Source of the DNA: a virus
DNA: 28,899 bases
IMG/VR virus record: IMGVR_UViG_3300034118_000910
Span: 1 to 28,899 of that record
Direction: 5' to 3' (one strand)
In this document: positions 12,670 through 18,640 of the stretch, in pieces
How the letters are laid out: every line of letters starts with the position of its first letter
Position numbering within the stretch: the first letter of the stretch is position 1
Translations under genes and position numbers: made by a program
Notes under the pieces: model-generated
What the model was told of the DNA's origin: nothing
What the model saw: the letters and a program-made list of their open reading frames with translations, nothing else
The model's database searches: none

Positions 12670-13535
12670 GCCTTCCGTTTATGCCGATCAGCCTGGATGC
12701 CTACGCAGGAGGGACTACGGCTTTTGATGCAGAGGAACACGGCGCCTACCTGCTGCTTCTGATGGAGATGTGGCGCAGCGAAGGATCGCTCCCCGACCGA
12801 CCCGGATACCTAGCCCGCGTGGCGCGCGTCAGCCCCCGCCGCTGGGCGAAGGTCTGGGCGTCAATCGGGTCCAAATTCATACCTCATTCCGAGGGGCGCC
12901 TGACCAACGAAAGGTTGGCTCAGGAGTACAGAAAGGCGACCGCTATCTCTGAGCAGCGCAGCACCGCTGGAAAGGCCTCTGTAAAGGCTAAGTCATTGAA
13001 ATCATTCGCCAGCAATCCAACAAGCGTTCCCGCCCCGTTAGTAGCTGCGTTGCCGCCCCGTACCCCCACATTAGTACAGAGTACAATAGAAGAAAAAGAA
13101 GAAGCTAAAGCTTCTTCCAAAAAGACGGCTTTGAAAACCGCGCTGGGCGAGGATTGGACTTTGCCGAGAGATTGGGTGGAAGACGCTCTAGCCGTTGCCG
13201 TCAAAGCCAAGCAACCAATCACTTACGAGGAGATCGAAAATGAAGCCGATGGCTTCCGCGACCACAGCCATAGCAAATCGGTCAGGCACGCAAACTGGCG
13301 GGCCGCATGGCGGAACTGGATCAGAAATTACATCAAGTGGCGCAAGCCGCGAAATGCACCCGGCAGTCATGGCCCGCGCGCCAGCGGCCAACACGGAAGC
13401 AGCTCTATCGCGGATGCAGCAATTCGGCGTCACCTCGCACGTCAAAACGGAAACGGTGTTCCCGATGACCGAGGGCGACACGACGTTCCGGCAGAGGGCG
13501 ACGTCATTGAGGGTCAGCTTAGGCTCGTCAAATGA
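12666..13535 (+). CDS. DUF1376 (YdaU-like) phage replication protein
   Basis: Residues about 5-105 match the DUF1376 family: MPISLDAYAGGTTAFDAEEH, GAYLLLLMEMWRSEGSLPDR, then LARVARVSPRRWAKVWASIG and GRLTNERLAQEYRKA. This domain is found in phage replication-initiation proteins, usually at the start of a replication module. A low-complexity linker (about 110-160, with a run of Glu and Lys) leads to a C-terminal segment with HANWRAAWRNWIRNYIKWR, also typical of the family. ATG 12666 overlaps the preceding stop; GTG 12657 is less likely. The family's exact biochemical role is poorly defined, so replication initiation or helicase recruitment is inferred. Confidence 0.82.
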   Translation: MSLPFMPISLDAYAGGTTAFDAEEHGAYLLLLMEMWRSEGSLPDRPGYLARVARVSPRRWAKVWASIGSKFIPHSEGRLTNERLAQEYRKATAISEQRSTAGKASVKAKSLKSFASNPTSVPAPLVAALPPRTPTLVQSTIEEKEEAKASSKKTALKTALGEDWTLPRDWVEDALAVAVKAKQPITYEEIENEADGFRDHSHSKSVRHANWRAAWRNWIRNYIKWRKPRNAPGSHGPRASGQHGSSSIADAAIRRHLARQNGNGVPDDRGRHDVPAEGDVIEGQLRLVK

Positions 13536-14007
13536 CCTGCCCGCAGCTCTGGCCGTTGCGAACGAAAGCCTGCGGCCGGCGCCCATCGAAGCCATCGAGG
13601 AATGGCTTGCCCGCCTGAGCGTCAAGACCGCGCGGCGCAAGGATACGGCCAACGGGGACGAGCTGGCCCTGAGCGTCTACACGGATCACCTGCGGGCATA
13701 TCCAGGCGATGCCGTGCGCCACGTCCTGAGCAACTATCGCGGCACATGGTTCCCGACATGGGGCGAGCTTGCCGACCTGCTGGACGAGTTCACAGAGCCG
13801 CGCCTGATGATCCGCGACAGGCTGGCGGAAATGCTTCAGGGCAAGCCTGAGACGATCACGGAAGCGCCGACGCTGGAGCAGCTACGCAACGAGCTGGCCG
13901 CGCTGAACCGTATGCTGTTGCGCTTTCCGGAGACGGCTTGCGAGAAAACAGACCGGCTCCGCGATGAACTATTGGCGGGGATTGAGCGCGCAAAACAAAA
14001 CTGTTGA
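13507..14007 (+). CDS. Replication-module protein of unknown biochemical function, ~166 aa
   Basis: The gene overlaps the DUF1376 end. The start is uncertain: TTG 13507 has AGAGGG about 9 bases upstream and gives a 29-base overlap, while ATG 13465 in the same frame has no good site. The conserved-looking core is RPAPIEAIEEWLARLSVKTA, ELALSVYTDHLRAYPGDAVR and NYRGTWFPTWGELADLLDEF. Proteins with this W-F-P-x-W-x-E-L pattern often follow DUF1376-type genes in phages. The C-terminus is helical. It may be a loader or partner of the upstream protein, but I do not recognise a defined family. Confidence 0.72.
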   Translation: MRVSLGSSNDLPAALAVANESLRPAPIEAIEEWLARLSVKTARRKDTANGDELALSVYTDHLRAYPGDAVRHVLSNYRGTWFPTWGELADLLDEFTEPRLMIRDRLAEMLQGKPETITEAPTLEQLRNELAALNRMLLRFPETACEKTDRLRDELLAGIERAKQNC

Positions 14008-14031
14008 CCAGCCGACAAATTTGTTTAGGTT
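14004..14031 (+). promoter_or_regulatory. Putative promoter with operator palindrome for the 14038 HTH gene
   Basis: TTGACC (14004-14009) is a good -35. TAGGTT (14026-14031), 16 bases later, is a weak -10 with three of six matches. The 10-bp perfect palindrome ACAAATTTGT (14015-14024) lies in the spacer. A start site here would fall at or just before ATG 14038, giving a leaderless or near-leaderless mRNA. The palindrome is certain, the promoter less so. Autorepression by the downstream HTH protein is a natural guess. Confidence 0.42.
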
Positions 14032-14037
14032 GGCCGC

Positions 14038-14241
14038 ATGAAACGACTGCGCCTCACAACTGTTTTGAACCGCATTCGCGCCGAGTGCGACCGTGTCGGG
14101 ATTGATCGTTACGCCCAACGCTGCGGCGTCACGGAGCAATACCTGTATTCAATCCTCGCAAGCAAACGCCCGCCGACGAAAACCGTGCTGGCGCCGCTGG
14201 GGATCAAACGCGAAACCATTTACGTCGATATCGAACACTGA
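14038..14241 (+). CDS. Small HTH DNA-binding protein (Cro-like), 67 aa
   Basis: The protein is essentially one HTH: RIRAECDRVGIDRYAQRCGV then TEQYLYSILASKRPPTKTVL, where RYAQRCGVTEQYLYSILASK has the helix-turn-helix pattern. The basic N-terminus (MKRLRLTTVLNR) and short C-terminal tail fit small phage DNA-binding regulators. Upstream is a TTGACC/palindrome promoter-like site. It lies between the DUF1376 pair and a DnaA-like protein, so it may time replication genes. It could also be an excisionase-like or architectural DNA-binder. Confidence 0.75.
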   Translation: MKRLRLTTVLNRIRAECDRVGIDRYAQRCGVTEQYLYSILASKRPPTKTVLAPLGIKRETIYVDIEH

Positions 14242-14264
14242 CACAAAGGGCATGGGAGCTGTAA

Positions 14265-14654
14265 ATGTGGGACGGGCAATCACTATCCGAGACAACCGAA
14301 GAGCGATCCGACTTTGATCGCCTCGCAGCCGAAACGGCTGGAATGTATCGCTGCGCTGAGATCCGCAGACACGTCGAGCGGCATTTCCAGCTCGAGCCTG
14401 GCGCGTTGCTGATCCGCTCCCGCAAATGGCACATTTCGCACCGCCGACAGATCGCAATGGCCATCTGCTACAAGCATTTCCGGGTCCGCATGAGCTACGA
14501 AAGCATCGGCAGGCAGTTCGGCGGAATGCACCATTCCAGCGTGCTCTTTGCGTGCCAGAAGTTCGGGCTGGAGCCTGACCCCGTGTACTCCGCCAACGGT
14601 CGCAGGGCGCGCACGTTCAGAGCGGATGCGCAGATCAAGCGGTTCGCAGCATGA
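14265..14654 (+). CDS. Orphan DnaA domain-IV-like protein
   Basis: Residues about 51-97 match the DNA-binding domain IV of the replication initiator DnaA: SHRRQIAMAICYKHFRVRMS then YESIGRQFGGMHHSSVLFAC, corresponding to the DnaA signature IGDAFGGRDHTTVLHACRK. There is no AAA+ domain in the 129-residue product, so it cannot act as a full initiator alone. In DnaA the D-H-T of GRDHTT contacts the DnaA box; here the equivalents are H89, H90 and S91, predicting altered box recognition. ATG 14265 follows GGGAG. The neighbours are an HTH regulator and a nuclease. It may mark the phage origin or interfere with host DnaA. The domain call is strong; the function is inferred. Confidence 0.86.
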   Translation: MWDGQSLSETTEERSDFDRLAAETAGMYRCAEIRRHVERHFQLEPGALLIRSRKWHISHRRQIAMAICYKHFRVRMSYESIGRQFGGMHHSSVLFACQKFGLEPDPVYSANGRRARTFRADAQIKRFAA

Positions 14655-15079
14655 GCAAGCACAACGCATGCCATGCGCTTGCCGAAGCCGACAGGCCGGC
14701 CGGCAAACCGCAGGAACGCATTCCCGCCGCCAAGCTCGCAACCTACCTGACCGAAGAACAGATACAGGTGCAGGTCGCCCAATACCTTGACGCCAAGCTG
14801 CCGAAGGATTGGCGCTGGCACCACACGCCCAATGGCTCACACCGCCTGAAGTCCGTCGCGGCCAAACTCAAAGCCCAAGGCGTCAAGCCCGGCGTGCCTG
14901 ACGTGTGCATCCTGCGGCCGAACGGCTCCCCGATATGGATTGAGCTCAAGGCGTTTGCGGGCGTCCTGACCGTATCGCAGAAGGAGTTCATGAGCTGGGC
15001 CATCGCCGCAAAGCAGCCATTCAAGGTCTGCCGCAGCGTGGGTGAGGTTGAGGTATTCCTGAAGGAATTCCTCGCATGA
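14651..15079 (+). CDS. VRR-NUC domain nuclease
   Basis: The C-terminal part (residues about 34-140) matches the VRR-NUC branch of the PD-(D/E)XK superfamily: EEQIQVQVAQYLDAKLP, AAKLKAQGVKPGVPDVCILR with Asp84, IWIELKAFAGVLTVSQKEF with Glu98 and Lys100, and the terminal VCRSVGEVEVFLKEFLA. Bacteriophage VRR-NUC proteins are stand-alone and act on structured or damaged DNA. The product is 142 residues, a normal length. ATG 14651 overlaps the DnaA-like stop (ATGA) and its own stop overlaps the next gene, so it belongs to the replication operon. Confidence 0.88.
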   Translation: MSKHNACHALAEADRPAGKPQERIPAAKLATYLTEEQIQVQVAQYLDAKLPKDWRWHHTPNGSHRLKSVAAKLKAQGVKPGVPDVCILRPNGSPIWIELKAFAGVLTVSQKEFMSWAIAAKQPFKVCRSVGEVEVFLKEFLA

Positions 15080-15639
15080 CCCTTTGCACAGGCTCTGGAA
15101 GCCTCCTTCAGCACATCTACTGCCACGTAGAGCGCAGCTTTGTCCGCACTTGCGAGCAGACCGGCACAGAGCCCGCTGTCTGGTTTGGCCTTCGCGCTTA
15201 CCCCGGCCGCGCATGGGGTTGTCACGTCTTATTGGAGTGCGGCGCTGTGGTGCGTGACCTCCCGCTGCACGCTCTCAGCGCAACGCCAGAGGCTGAATAC
15301 TGGCATTGGGAAGCGGCGCAGCAGTGGGATTGTTATGGCGACCAGTTCAGCCTTGTTCGCTACACGTACCTCCAAGGCTTGGAAGCGCGCGTAAAGTGCG
15401 CCGACGATGAGTACATAGGCGAGTACCTGTTCACCGCCTGCCCGCTCAACGATGGGTTTTCAGCCGAGCCTGCGCAATCGAAAGAGTTCAAGTTTTTTGC
15501 GCTTCGAAACGGACGTTACACGGCGCAACCAACCAATCGCGCCCTTTTCATCGAACGATCCTTCACAGACGAAAAAGACTGGCCGACCGACATCAAGCGT
15601 CAAAGCGAAGTCTGGTCTTGTGAAAGCTGGGCAGAATGA
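15076..15639 (+). CDS. Phage protein of unknown function, 187 aa
   Basis: ATG 15076 overlaps the previous stop by four bases. The protein is soluble and cysteine- and aromatic-rich, with VWFGLRAYPGRAWGCHVLLE, LHALSATPEAEYWHWEAAQQ, and a middle acidic stretch. Similar sequences recur in other phages as hypotheticals. It has eight or more cysteines scattered through the chain rather than a compact zinc cluster. Its place beside the VRR-NUC gene suggests a DNA-metabolism link, but nothing more can be said. Confidence 0.75.
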   Translation: MTLCTGSGSLLQHIYCHVERSFVRTCEQTGTEPAVWFGLRAYPGRAWGCHVLLECGAVVRDLPLHALSATPEAEYWHWEAAQQWDCYGDQFSLVRYTYLQGLEARVKCADDEYIGEYLFTACPLNDGFSAEPAQSKEFKFFALRNGRYTAQPTNRALFIERSFTDEKDWPTDIKRQSEVWSCESWAE

Positions 15640-15941
15640 CCACGCGCCGCAACCACACCCACGATGTGAAGCAGGCTGCTTCCCAAGCCGCCCAGCTCGT
15701 CCAGCGCCTCACCTGCGAGGGATGCCAGCACCTGCGAGCTCTGCGCCCAATGTGCATGTGCGAAGCCTCGCCGCATTGGCGAGCACCTCGAGCAACCTAC
15801 CAGGACCGCTGCAACGCCTACGCCGTCAAAGGCCGTCAGCAGCCCGCGCCCGCACCGATTGTAACCAGCGTACCCCGACCGCCCGAAACAAAGCGCAAGC
15901 GGTCCTACGTCACCGGGGATGTCTCCCGGCGACTGTCCTAA
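15636..15941 (+). CDS. Small Cys-rich (probable zinc-binding) phage protein, 101 aa
   Basis: ATG 15636 overlaps the upstream stop. Residues about 26-60 contain five cysteines (LTCEGCQHLRALRPMCMCEA ... RCNAYAV), with a CxxC pair and a C-x-C pair, that look like a small zinc-binding unit. The remainder is proline-rich and basic (VPRPPETKRKRSYVTGDVSR), suggesting nucleic-acid contact. No named family is recognised. It lies in the replication operon and could be a small DNA-binding accessory. Confidence 0.68.
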   Translation: MTTRRNHTHDVKQAASQAAQLVQRLTCEGCQHLRALRPMCMCEASPHWRAPRATYQDRCNAYAVKGRQQPAPAPIVTSVPRPPETKRKRSYVTGDVSRRLS

Positions 15942-15959
15942 CAACCCAAGGAGCTACCT

Positions 15960-16241
15960 ATGACCGACGCCTACAAACTTGCCCTGAACGAATTCAAGGA
16001 AGCCAGCGCCGCAGTGCGACACGCGTTCGCCGCACAGATGGAAGCACGCGCCGACCAGATCACAGCAAACCGCGCATATACGTCCGCTTCTGACGCATAC
16101 CTCGCAGCACAGGATCGCCTGTCCCGCGCCGACGAGGCGATGGTATTGATCAAGGACGCACCGGAAGTTGTGGCGCCCGTATCCTTCCTTGATGGCGTGA
16201 CGTTCGTCGAGGCGACCCTCACCAACGGTTCAGCGGAGTAA
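15960..16241 (+). CDS. Helical phage protein, 93 aa
   Basis: ATG 15960 follows AAGGAGC at a good distance. The product is a long alanine-rich helix pair (YKLALNEFKEASAAVRHAFA, ADQITANRAYTSASDAYLAA, AQDRLSRADEAMVLI) with a short beta-like end (SFLDGVTFVEATLTN). The coiled-coil look suggests dimer formation. There is no recognised family, catalytic motif or membrane segment. Confidence 0.7.
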   Translation: MTDAYKLALNEFKEASAAVRHAFAAQMEARADQITANRAYTSASDAYLAAQDRLSRADEAMVLIKDAPEVVAPVSFLDGVTFVEATLTNGSAE

Positions 16242-16245
16242 TCCA

Positions 16246-16785
16246 ATGGGGCGATTGGGGAGACCACGTAAGGCAGGCGCACGCTACCCATGCGGCAAGC
16301 CGCGCCTGACGGATACGGAAATCGAACGCCGCAAAACACCACGCGGCGAGACGGTCGAGCCAACGCCCGAGACCATCGCCCGCAGACAGGCCCTGTTTGG
16401 CGATTACAAGCTTGCCCGTGAGGAAGTCTGTCCGGTCGATAGGGTGGCCGCCCGACTGACCGAAGAACAGTACCACGCAGGCCGCTACGCCCGAACGGTC
16501 TATGCCCGGTACGTGGTCGCCATCCGCGCGCCCCGGGTGACGGCCGGCCAGCTTCGCGATTACGTGCAGGGCAGCGGTGAGGGCGGCATGACGCTGGAAC
16601 AGGCTATCGCCGCGAAGAACGAGTACATCGAAGCGGTGACAGCCATCCGGCGGTATTCATTGCGCGCCCTGAAAGACGTAGAACGCGTCATGAGGGGGTC
16701 GCCGCCCCGGTCAATCGACAACCTGGCTATCGGCTTGACCGCGCTGGCGGATCACATGGGCATGTTTCGGCGGGAGGCGGCATGA
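16246..16785 (+). CDS. Phage protein with basic N-terminus, 179 aa
   Basis: ATG 16246 lies four bases after the preceding stop. The N-terminus is strongly basic (MGRLGRPRKAGARYPCGKPR), as in nucleic-acid-binding or small terminase-like phage proteins. The rest is helical: ETIARRQALFGDYKLAREEV, QYHAGRYARTVYARYVVAIR and IEAVTAIRRYSLRALKDVER. I have no firm family for it. Being near the late gene block with a basic start, it could be a DNA-packaging or late-gene regulatory accessory, but this is guesswork. Confidence 0.72.
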   Translation: MGRLGRPRKAGARYPCGKPRLTDTEIERRKTPRGETVEPTPETIARRQALFGDYKLAREEVCPVDRVAARLTEEQYHAGRYARTVYARYVVAIRAPRVTAGQLRDYVQGSGEGGMTLEQAIAAKNEYIEAVTAIRRYSLRALKDVERVMRGSPPRSIDNLAIGLTALADHMGMFRREAA

Positions 16786-16958
16786 AGCGGGCAATCGTCT
16801 TCGTGGCGCTGATCGCCATCGTCTGCACCGGCTTCGCCGCGCTGATCAATCCGCACTTCGGGCTGCTGCTGCTCGGCCTCGCCATCCTCGGCGTCCTCTG
16901 GCGGATGGCAGGCGGCATCGTCGCCAATGACAAGGAATATGAGAGGGACGCAGAATGA
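16782..16958 (+). CDS. 58-residue two-helix membrane protein
   Basis: ATG 16782 overlaps the previous stop by four bases and its TGA overlaps the next ATG by four. The peptide has an N-terminal hydrophobic helix (RAIVFVALIAIVCTGFAALI) and a second hydrophobic stretch (FGLLLLGLAILGVLWRMAGG), then an acidic tail (DKEYERDAE). The topology is a small hairpin in the inner membrane. The function is unknown; superinfection exclusion or a small membrane regulator are possibilities. Confidence 0.62.
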   Translation: MKRAIVFVALIAIVCTGFAALINPHFGLLLLGLAILGVLWRMAGGIVANDKEYERDAE

Positions 16959-17062
16959 ACCCGGATCAGGTCGCGTTGTTGATCGGGGTGATTGCGGTCG
17001 CGCCGCTTATCGTGTGGATTGTGTGGAAAGCAATACAGCACGGGTCGGGCGGCAATACGTAG
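16955..17062 (+). CDS. 35-residue single-pass membrane peptide
   Basis: ATG 16955 overlaps the upstream TGA. The peptide begins MNPDQVALLIGVIAVAPLIV and ends with a small polar tail (KAIQHGSGGNT), so nearly all of it is one membrane helix. It is the last gene before the strong terminator at 17106-17135. The function is unknown. The overlap and operon end support it modestly. Confidence 0.5.
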   Translation: MNPDQVALLIGVIAVAPLIVWIVWKAIQHGSGGNT

Positions 17063-17105
17063 GCTTTACAGCGCCAACAAATCGCTTTATTTCCGAAATT
17101 CAGAG

Positions 17106-17135
17106 TGGCGGTTCCTGTGTGGAGCCGCCATTTTT
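17106..17135 (+). terminator. Intrinsic terminator ending the 11549-17062 block
   Basis: TGGCGGTTCC (17106-17115), loop TGTGT, GGAGCCGCCA (17121-17130) form a ten-pair stem with one G-T pair, followed immediately by TTTTT (17131-17135). This is a classic rho-independent terminator on the plus strand, 43 bases after the last gene of the operon. Transcription into the following gene would need read-through or its own promoter. Confidence 0.8.
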
Positions 17136-17149
17136 GATTCCGGGGCGCC

Positions 17150-17575
17150 ATGATCCTACCATCGCGGGACATGGTCACACAGATCGAAACCGCGCGCTGG
17201 TCCCCCGATCCCGAAACCGTCGCTACCCTTGATTTCATCGTTGTTTCCCTGACCGCTCCCGATGCTGACGGGATCTGCGAGCTGCAACGGATCTACGAGC
17301 GGTGCGCCTTCGAAGCAGAACGCGACGAGGCTGTCGGCGCGATAGGCTTTCGCCTGGCTGCGGCTCGCCGGCGTCACGTCTACGTCTGGTTCATGGCGGA
17401 TTGCCCGGATGATGGCTGGTGTTCGTTTCATCTGGTTCTGTCTGACCGGCCGATTACCCGGGAAGACGTCCGACGAAAGGCCAAGCGGCGGTTTTCATTG
17501 AACCTGCTGAAAGAGCGGTCCGAATGGGTCGGCCCACAAAGCAAAGCGCCCCCGGATTTCTCCGAGGGCGTTTGA
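17150..17575 (+). CDS. Isolated phage protein, 141 aa
   Basis: ATG 17150 lies 14 bases after the terminator; ATG 17171 is an alternative start. The protein mixes a beta-like N-terminal half (DPETVATLDFIVVSLTAPDA) with a cysteine/aromatic centre (HVYVWFMADCPDDGWCSFHL) and a basic C-terminus (REDVRRKAKRRFSLNLLKER). No family is recognised, and the ribosome site is weak (GGGGC). Being alone between two terminator-like structures it may be an independently expressed accessory gene. The opposite strand also has a shorter open frame here, which I consider a shadow. Confidence 0.6.
   Translation: MILPSRDMVTQIETARWSPDPETVATLDFIVVSLTAPDADGICELQRIYERCAFEAERDEAVGAIGFRLAAARRRHVYVWFMADCPDDGWCSFHLVLSDRPITREDVRRKAKRRFSLNLLKERSEWVGPQSKAPPDFSEGV
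17547..17570. terminator. Possible bidirectional terminator between convergent genes
   Basis: CGCCCCCGGA (17547-17556), loop TTTC, TCCGAGGGCG (17561-17570) pair with one mismatch. The following plus-strand bases are GTTTGACTTG and the minus-strand ones are CTTTGCTTTG, so T runs are short on both sides. The hairpin lies across the end of the 17150 gene and just before the end of the convergent 17581 gene. Weak T tracts lower confidence. Confidence 0.45.
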
Positions 17576-17580
17576 CTTGT

Positions 17581-18051
17581 TCAGGCCACTTTGTTCCAGC
17601 GCTTCTCAGCGAGTAGACGGGCCGGGTTGATTACCGGCGCCACTTGCCTGTGATCCTTCATGGCTCGGGCAAACCCGAAGCTGGCAAACACGTTGACCAG
17701 CGAGATGAAGAAGCAGGCGGGCCACAGCGCCCAATTAGGGGCCAATGCGTATTCTGCGTTGAGGTGTTCCAGGCCTACGTGGTTAAGCCCGGCCTCGATG
17801 CAGCCGAAACCTACGCCGAGGACGCCGGCAATCACTGCCGTGGCGTAGTTCTTGGTTTCCCAGGCTTCCATCACACGCTCCACAGCGCGGGACAGAAGGA
17901 ACACGATCACCACCATTGCGACGGTGAGAAGCATTCCGGGGAGCCAGCCCTTCGACCAGAAGCCGAGGGTGGCGGTAATTACCGAGAGCCCAACAAAAGC
18001 AAGGCAAGCCTGGCTTTCAAACGGACGCTCGGAGGTGTATTTAATGGTCAT
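17581..18051 (-). CDS. Four-helix membrane protein, candidate moron, 156 aa
   Basis: I choose ATG 18051-18049 (MTIKYTSERPFES) because AAAGGA lies about 8 bases upstream; the longer frame crosses a hairpin leader. Hydrophobic segments lie at about residues 15-32 (ACLAFVGLSVITATLGFW), 36-54 (WLPGMLLTVAMVVIVFLL), 70-90 (TAVIAGVLGVGFGCIEAGL) and 107-127 (WPACFFISLVNVFASFGF). The N-terminus is polar and the C-terminus basic (RLLAEKRWNKVA). The gene is alone, opposite to both neighbours, with a terminator-like hairpin at its 3' end and a structured leader at its 5' end. Those features fit a moron such as a superinfection-exclusion protein, but the function is unproven. Confidence 0.75.
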   Translation of the reverse strand: MTIKYTSERPFESQACLAFVGLSVITATLGFWSKGWLPGMLLTVAMVVIVFLLSRAVERVMEAWETKNYATAVIAGVLGVGFGCIEAGLNHVGLEHLNAEYALAPNWALWPACFFISLVNVFASFGFARAMKDHRQVAPVINPARLLAEKRWNKVA

Positions 18052-18071
18052 AGCGGGGTCCTTTCCCGTTA

Positions 18072-18107
18072 GGGGCTGGAAAACACGGTTGCTGCCGTGC
18101 CAGCCCC
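18072..18107 (-). promoter_or_regulatory. Long hairpin in the leader of the four-helix membrane gene
   Basis: GGGGCTGG (18072-18079) pairs with CCAGCCCC (18100-18107) and CACGG (18084-18088) pairs with CCGTG (18095-18099). Together they form a 13-pair stem with a one-sided bulge of four bases and a six-base loop. It sits about 20 bases upstream of the 17581-18051 start and would be in its 5' untranslated RNA. A TTGACA (18120-18115) precedes it on the minus strand, but the -10 at the right spacing is poor. The stem is certain from sequence; regulation is inferred. Confidence 0.5.
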
Positions 18108-18137
18108 GATTGATTGTCAAACATCTCGGAATTGCTT

Positions 18138-18221
18138 CCGTACTCGCAAGATACGCGAGTAATCGCTAAGCAAAACCGGAAATACGTGAACGGTAGGCCG
18201 CAAAAGCCCCGTATTCGCAAG
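18138..18221. repeat. Repeats and inverted repeat in the intergenic region before the terminase genes
   Basis: The 18052-18265 gap between divergent genes has no further gene. It holds an inverted repeat TACTCGC-N7-GCGAGTA (18141-18161), and a 13-base direct repeat CCGTAYTCGCAAG at 18138-18150 and 18209-18221 (71 bases apart, one difference). Such repeats suit operators or protein-binding sites for the divergent promoters. No convincing -35/-10 pair is visible for the plus-strand terminase operon, although one must exist here unless it is transcribed from outside. Confidence 0.45.
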
Positions 18222-18265
18222 CAAACAAATCACAATCGCGTGAGCAAGGTAAAGGAAGGCAAGTA

Positions 18266-18640
18266 ATGGCCTACCCGCACCCAACTATTCGCTATCGCGA
18301 GAACAACCGCGAGATCTTGCGCGGCGTCACGAAAGACCATCGTGTTGGGAGGTTCGTCTTGCAGCAACGAGAGGACGAGACAGCAAAGACCACGCTGGAC
18401 TTTACGGACGTCCTCAACGGCGCAACCATCACAGCCGCTGTTGCTGACAACAACATCGCCGGCAGCGTCTCAGTTTCAGGCGGGCAAATCACGCTCACCA
18501 CGAATGGCCTGGGCATGGGCTATGGAGACACCGACATAACCGTGACGTTCTCGGACGGACGCATCCGCATCGAGAAGCTTCGCTATGTTGAGGTCAACGG
18601 GAACTGGCGCAGCGATTATGGCTGGACTTACGCATCGTGA
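18266..18640 (+). CDS. Beta-rich protein preceding the terminase genes, 124 aa
   Basis: ATG 18266 has AAGGAAGG upstream. The product mixes a charged N-terminal half (YRENNREILRGVTKDHRVGR) with an alternating beta-like second half (SVSVSGGQITLTTNGLGMGY, TDITVTFSDGRIRIEKLRYV). It overlaps the terminase small subunit start by four bases (GTGA), so it is first in the packaging operon. Its location and beta-rich sequence suggest a virion or packaging-associated protein; the family is not recognised. Confidence 0.72.
   Translation: MAYPHPTIRYRENNREILRGVTKDHRVGRFVLQQREDETAKTTLDFTDVLNGATITAAVADNNIAGSVSVSGGQITLTTNGLGMGYGDTDITVTFSDGRIRIEKLRYVEVNGNWRSDYGWTYAS

Noticed and set aside
13195-13506. In-frame upstream extension of the 13507 gene, overlapping the DUF1376 gene by over 300 bases
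   Set aside because: The extension is low-complexity (Ser/Thr/Gly-rich), has no ribosome site, and the better-supported starts lie at 13465 or 13507. Dual coding is possible but unsupported.
17156-17431. Minus-strand 91-codon frame opposite the 17150 gene
   Set aside because: It has no ribosome site and the plus-strand frame is longer and more protein-like. I keep only the latter, with moderate confidence.
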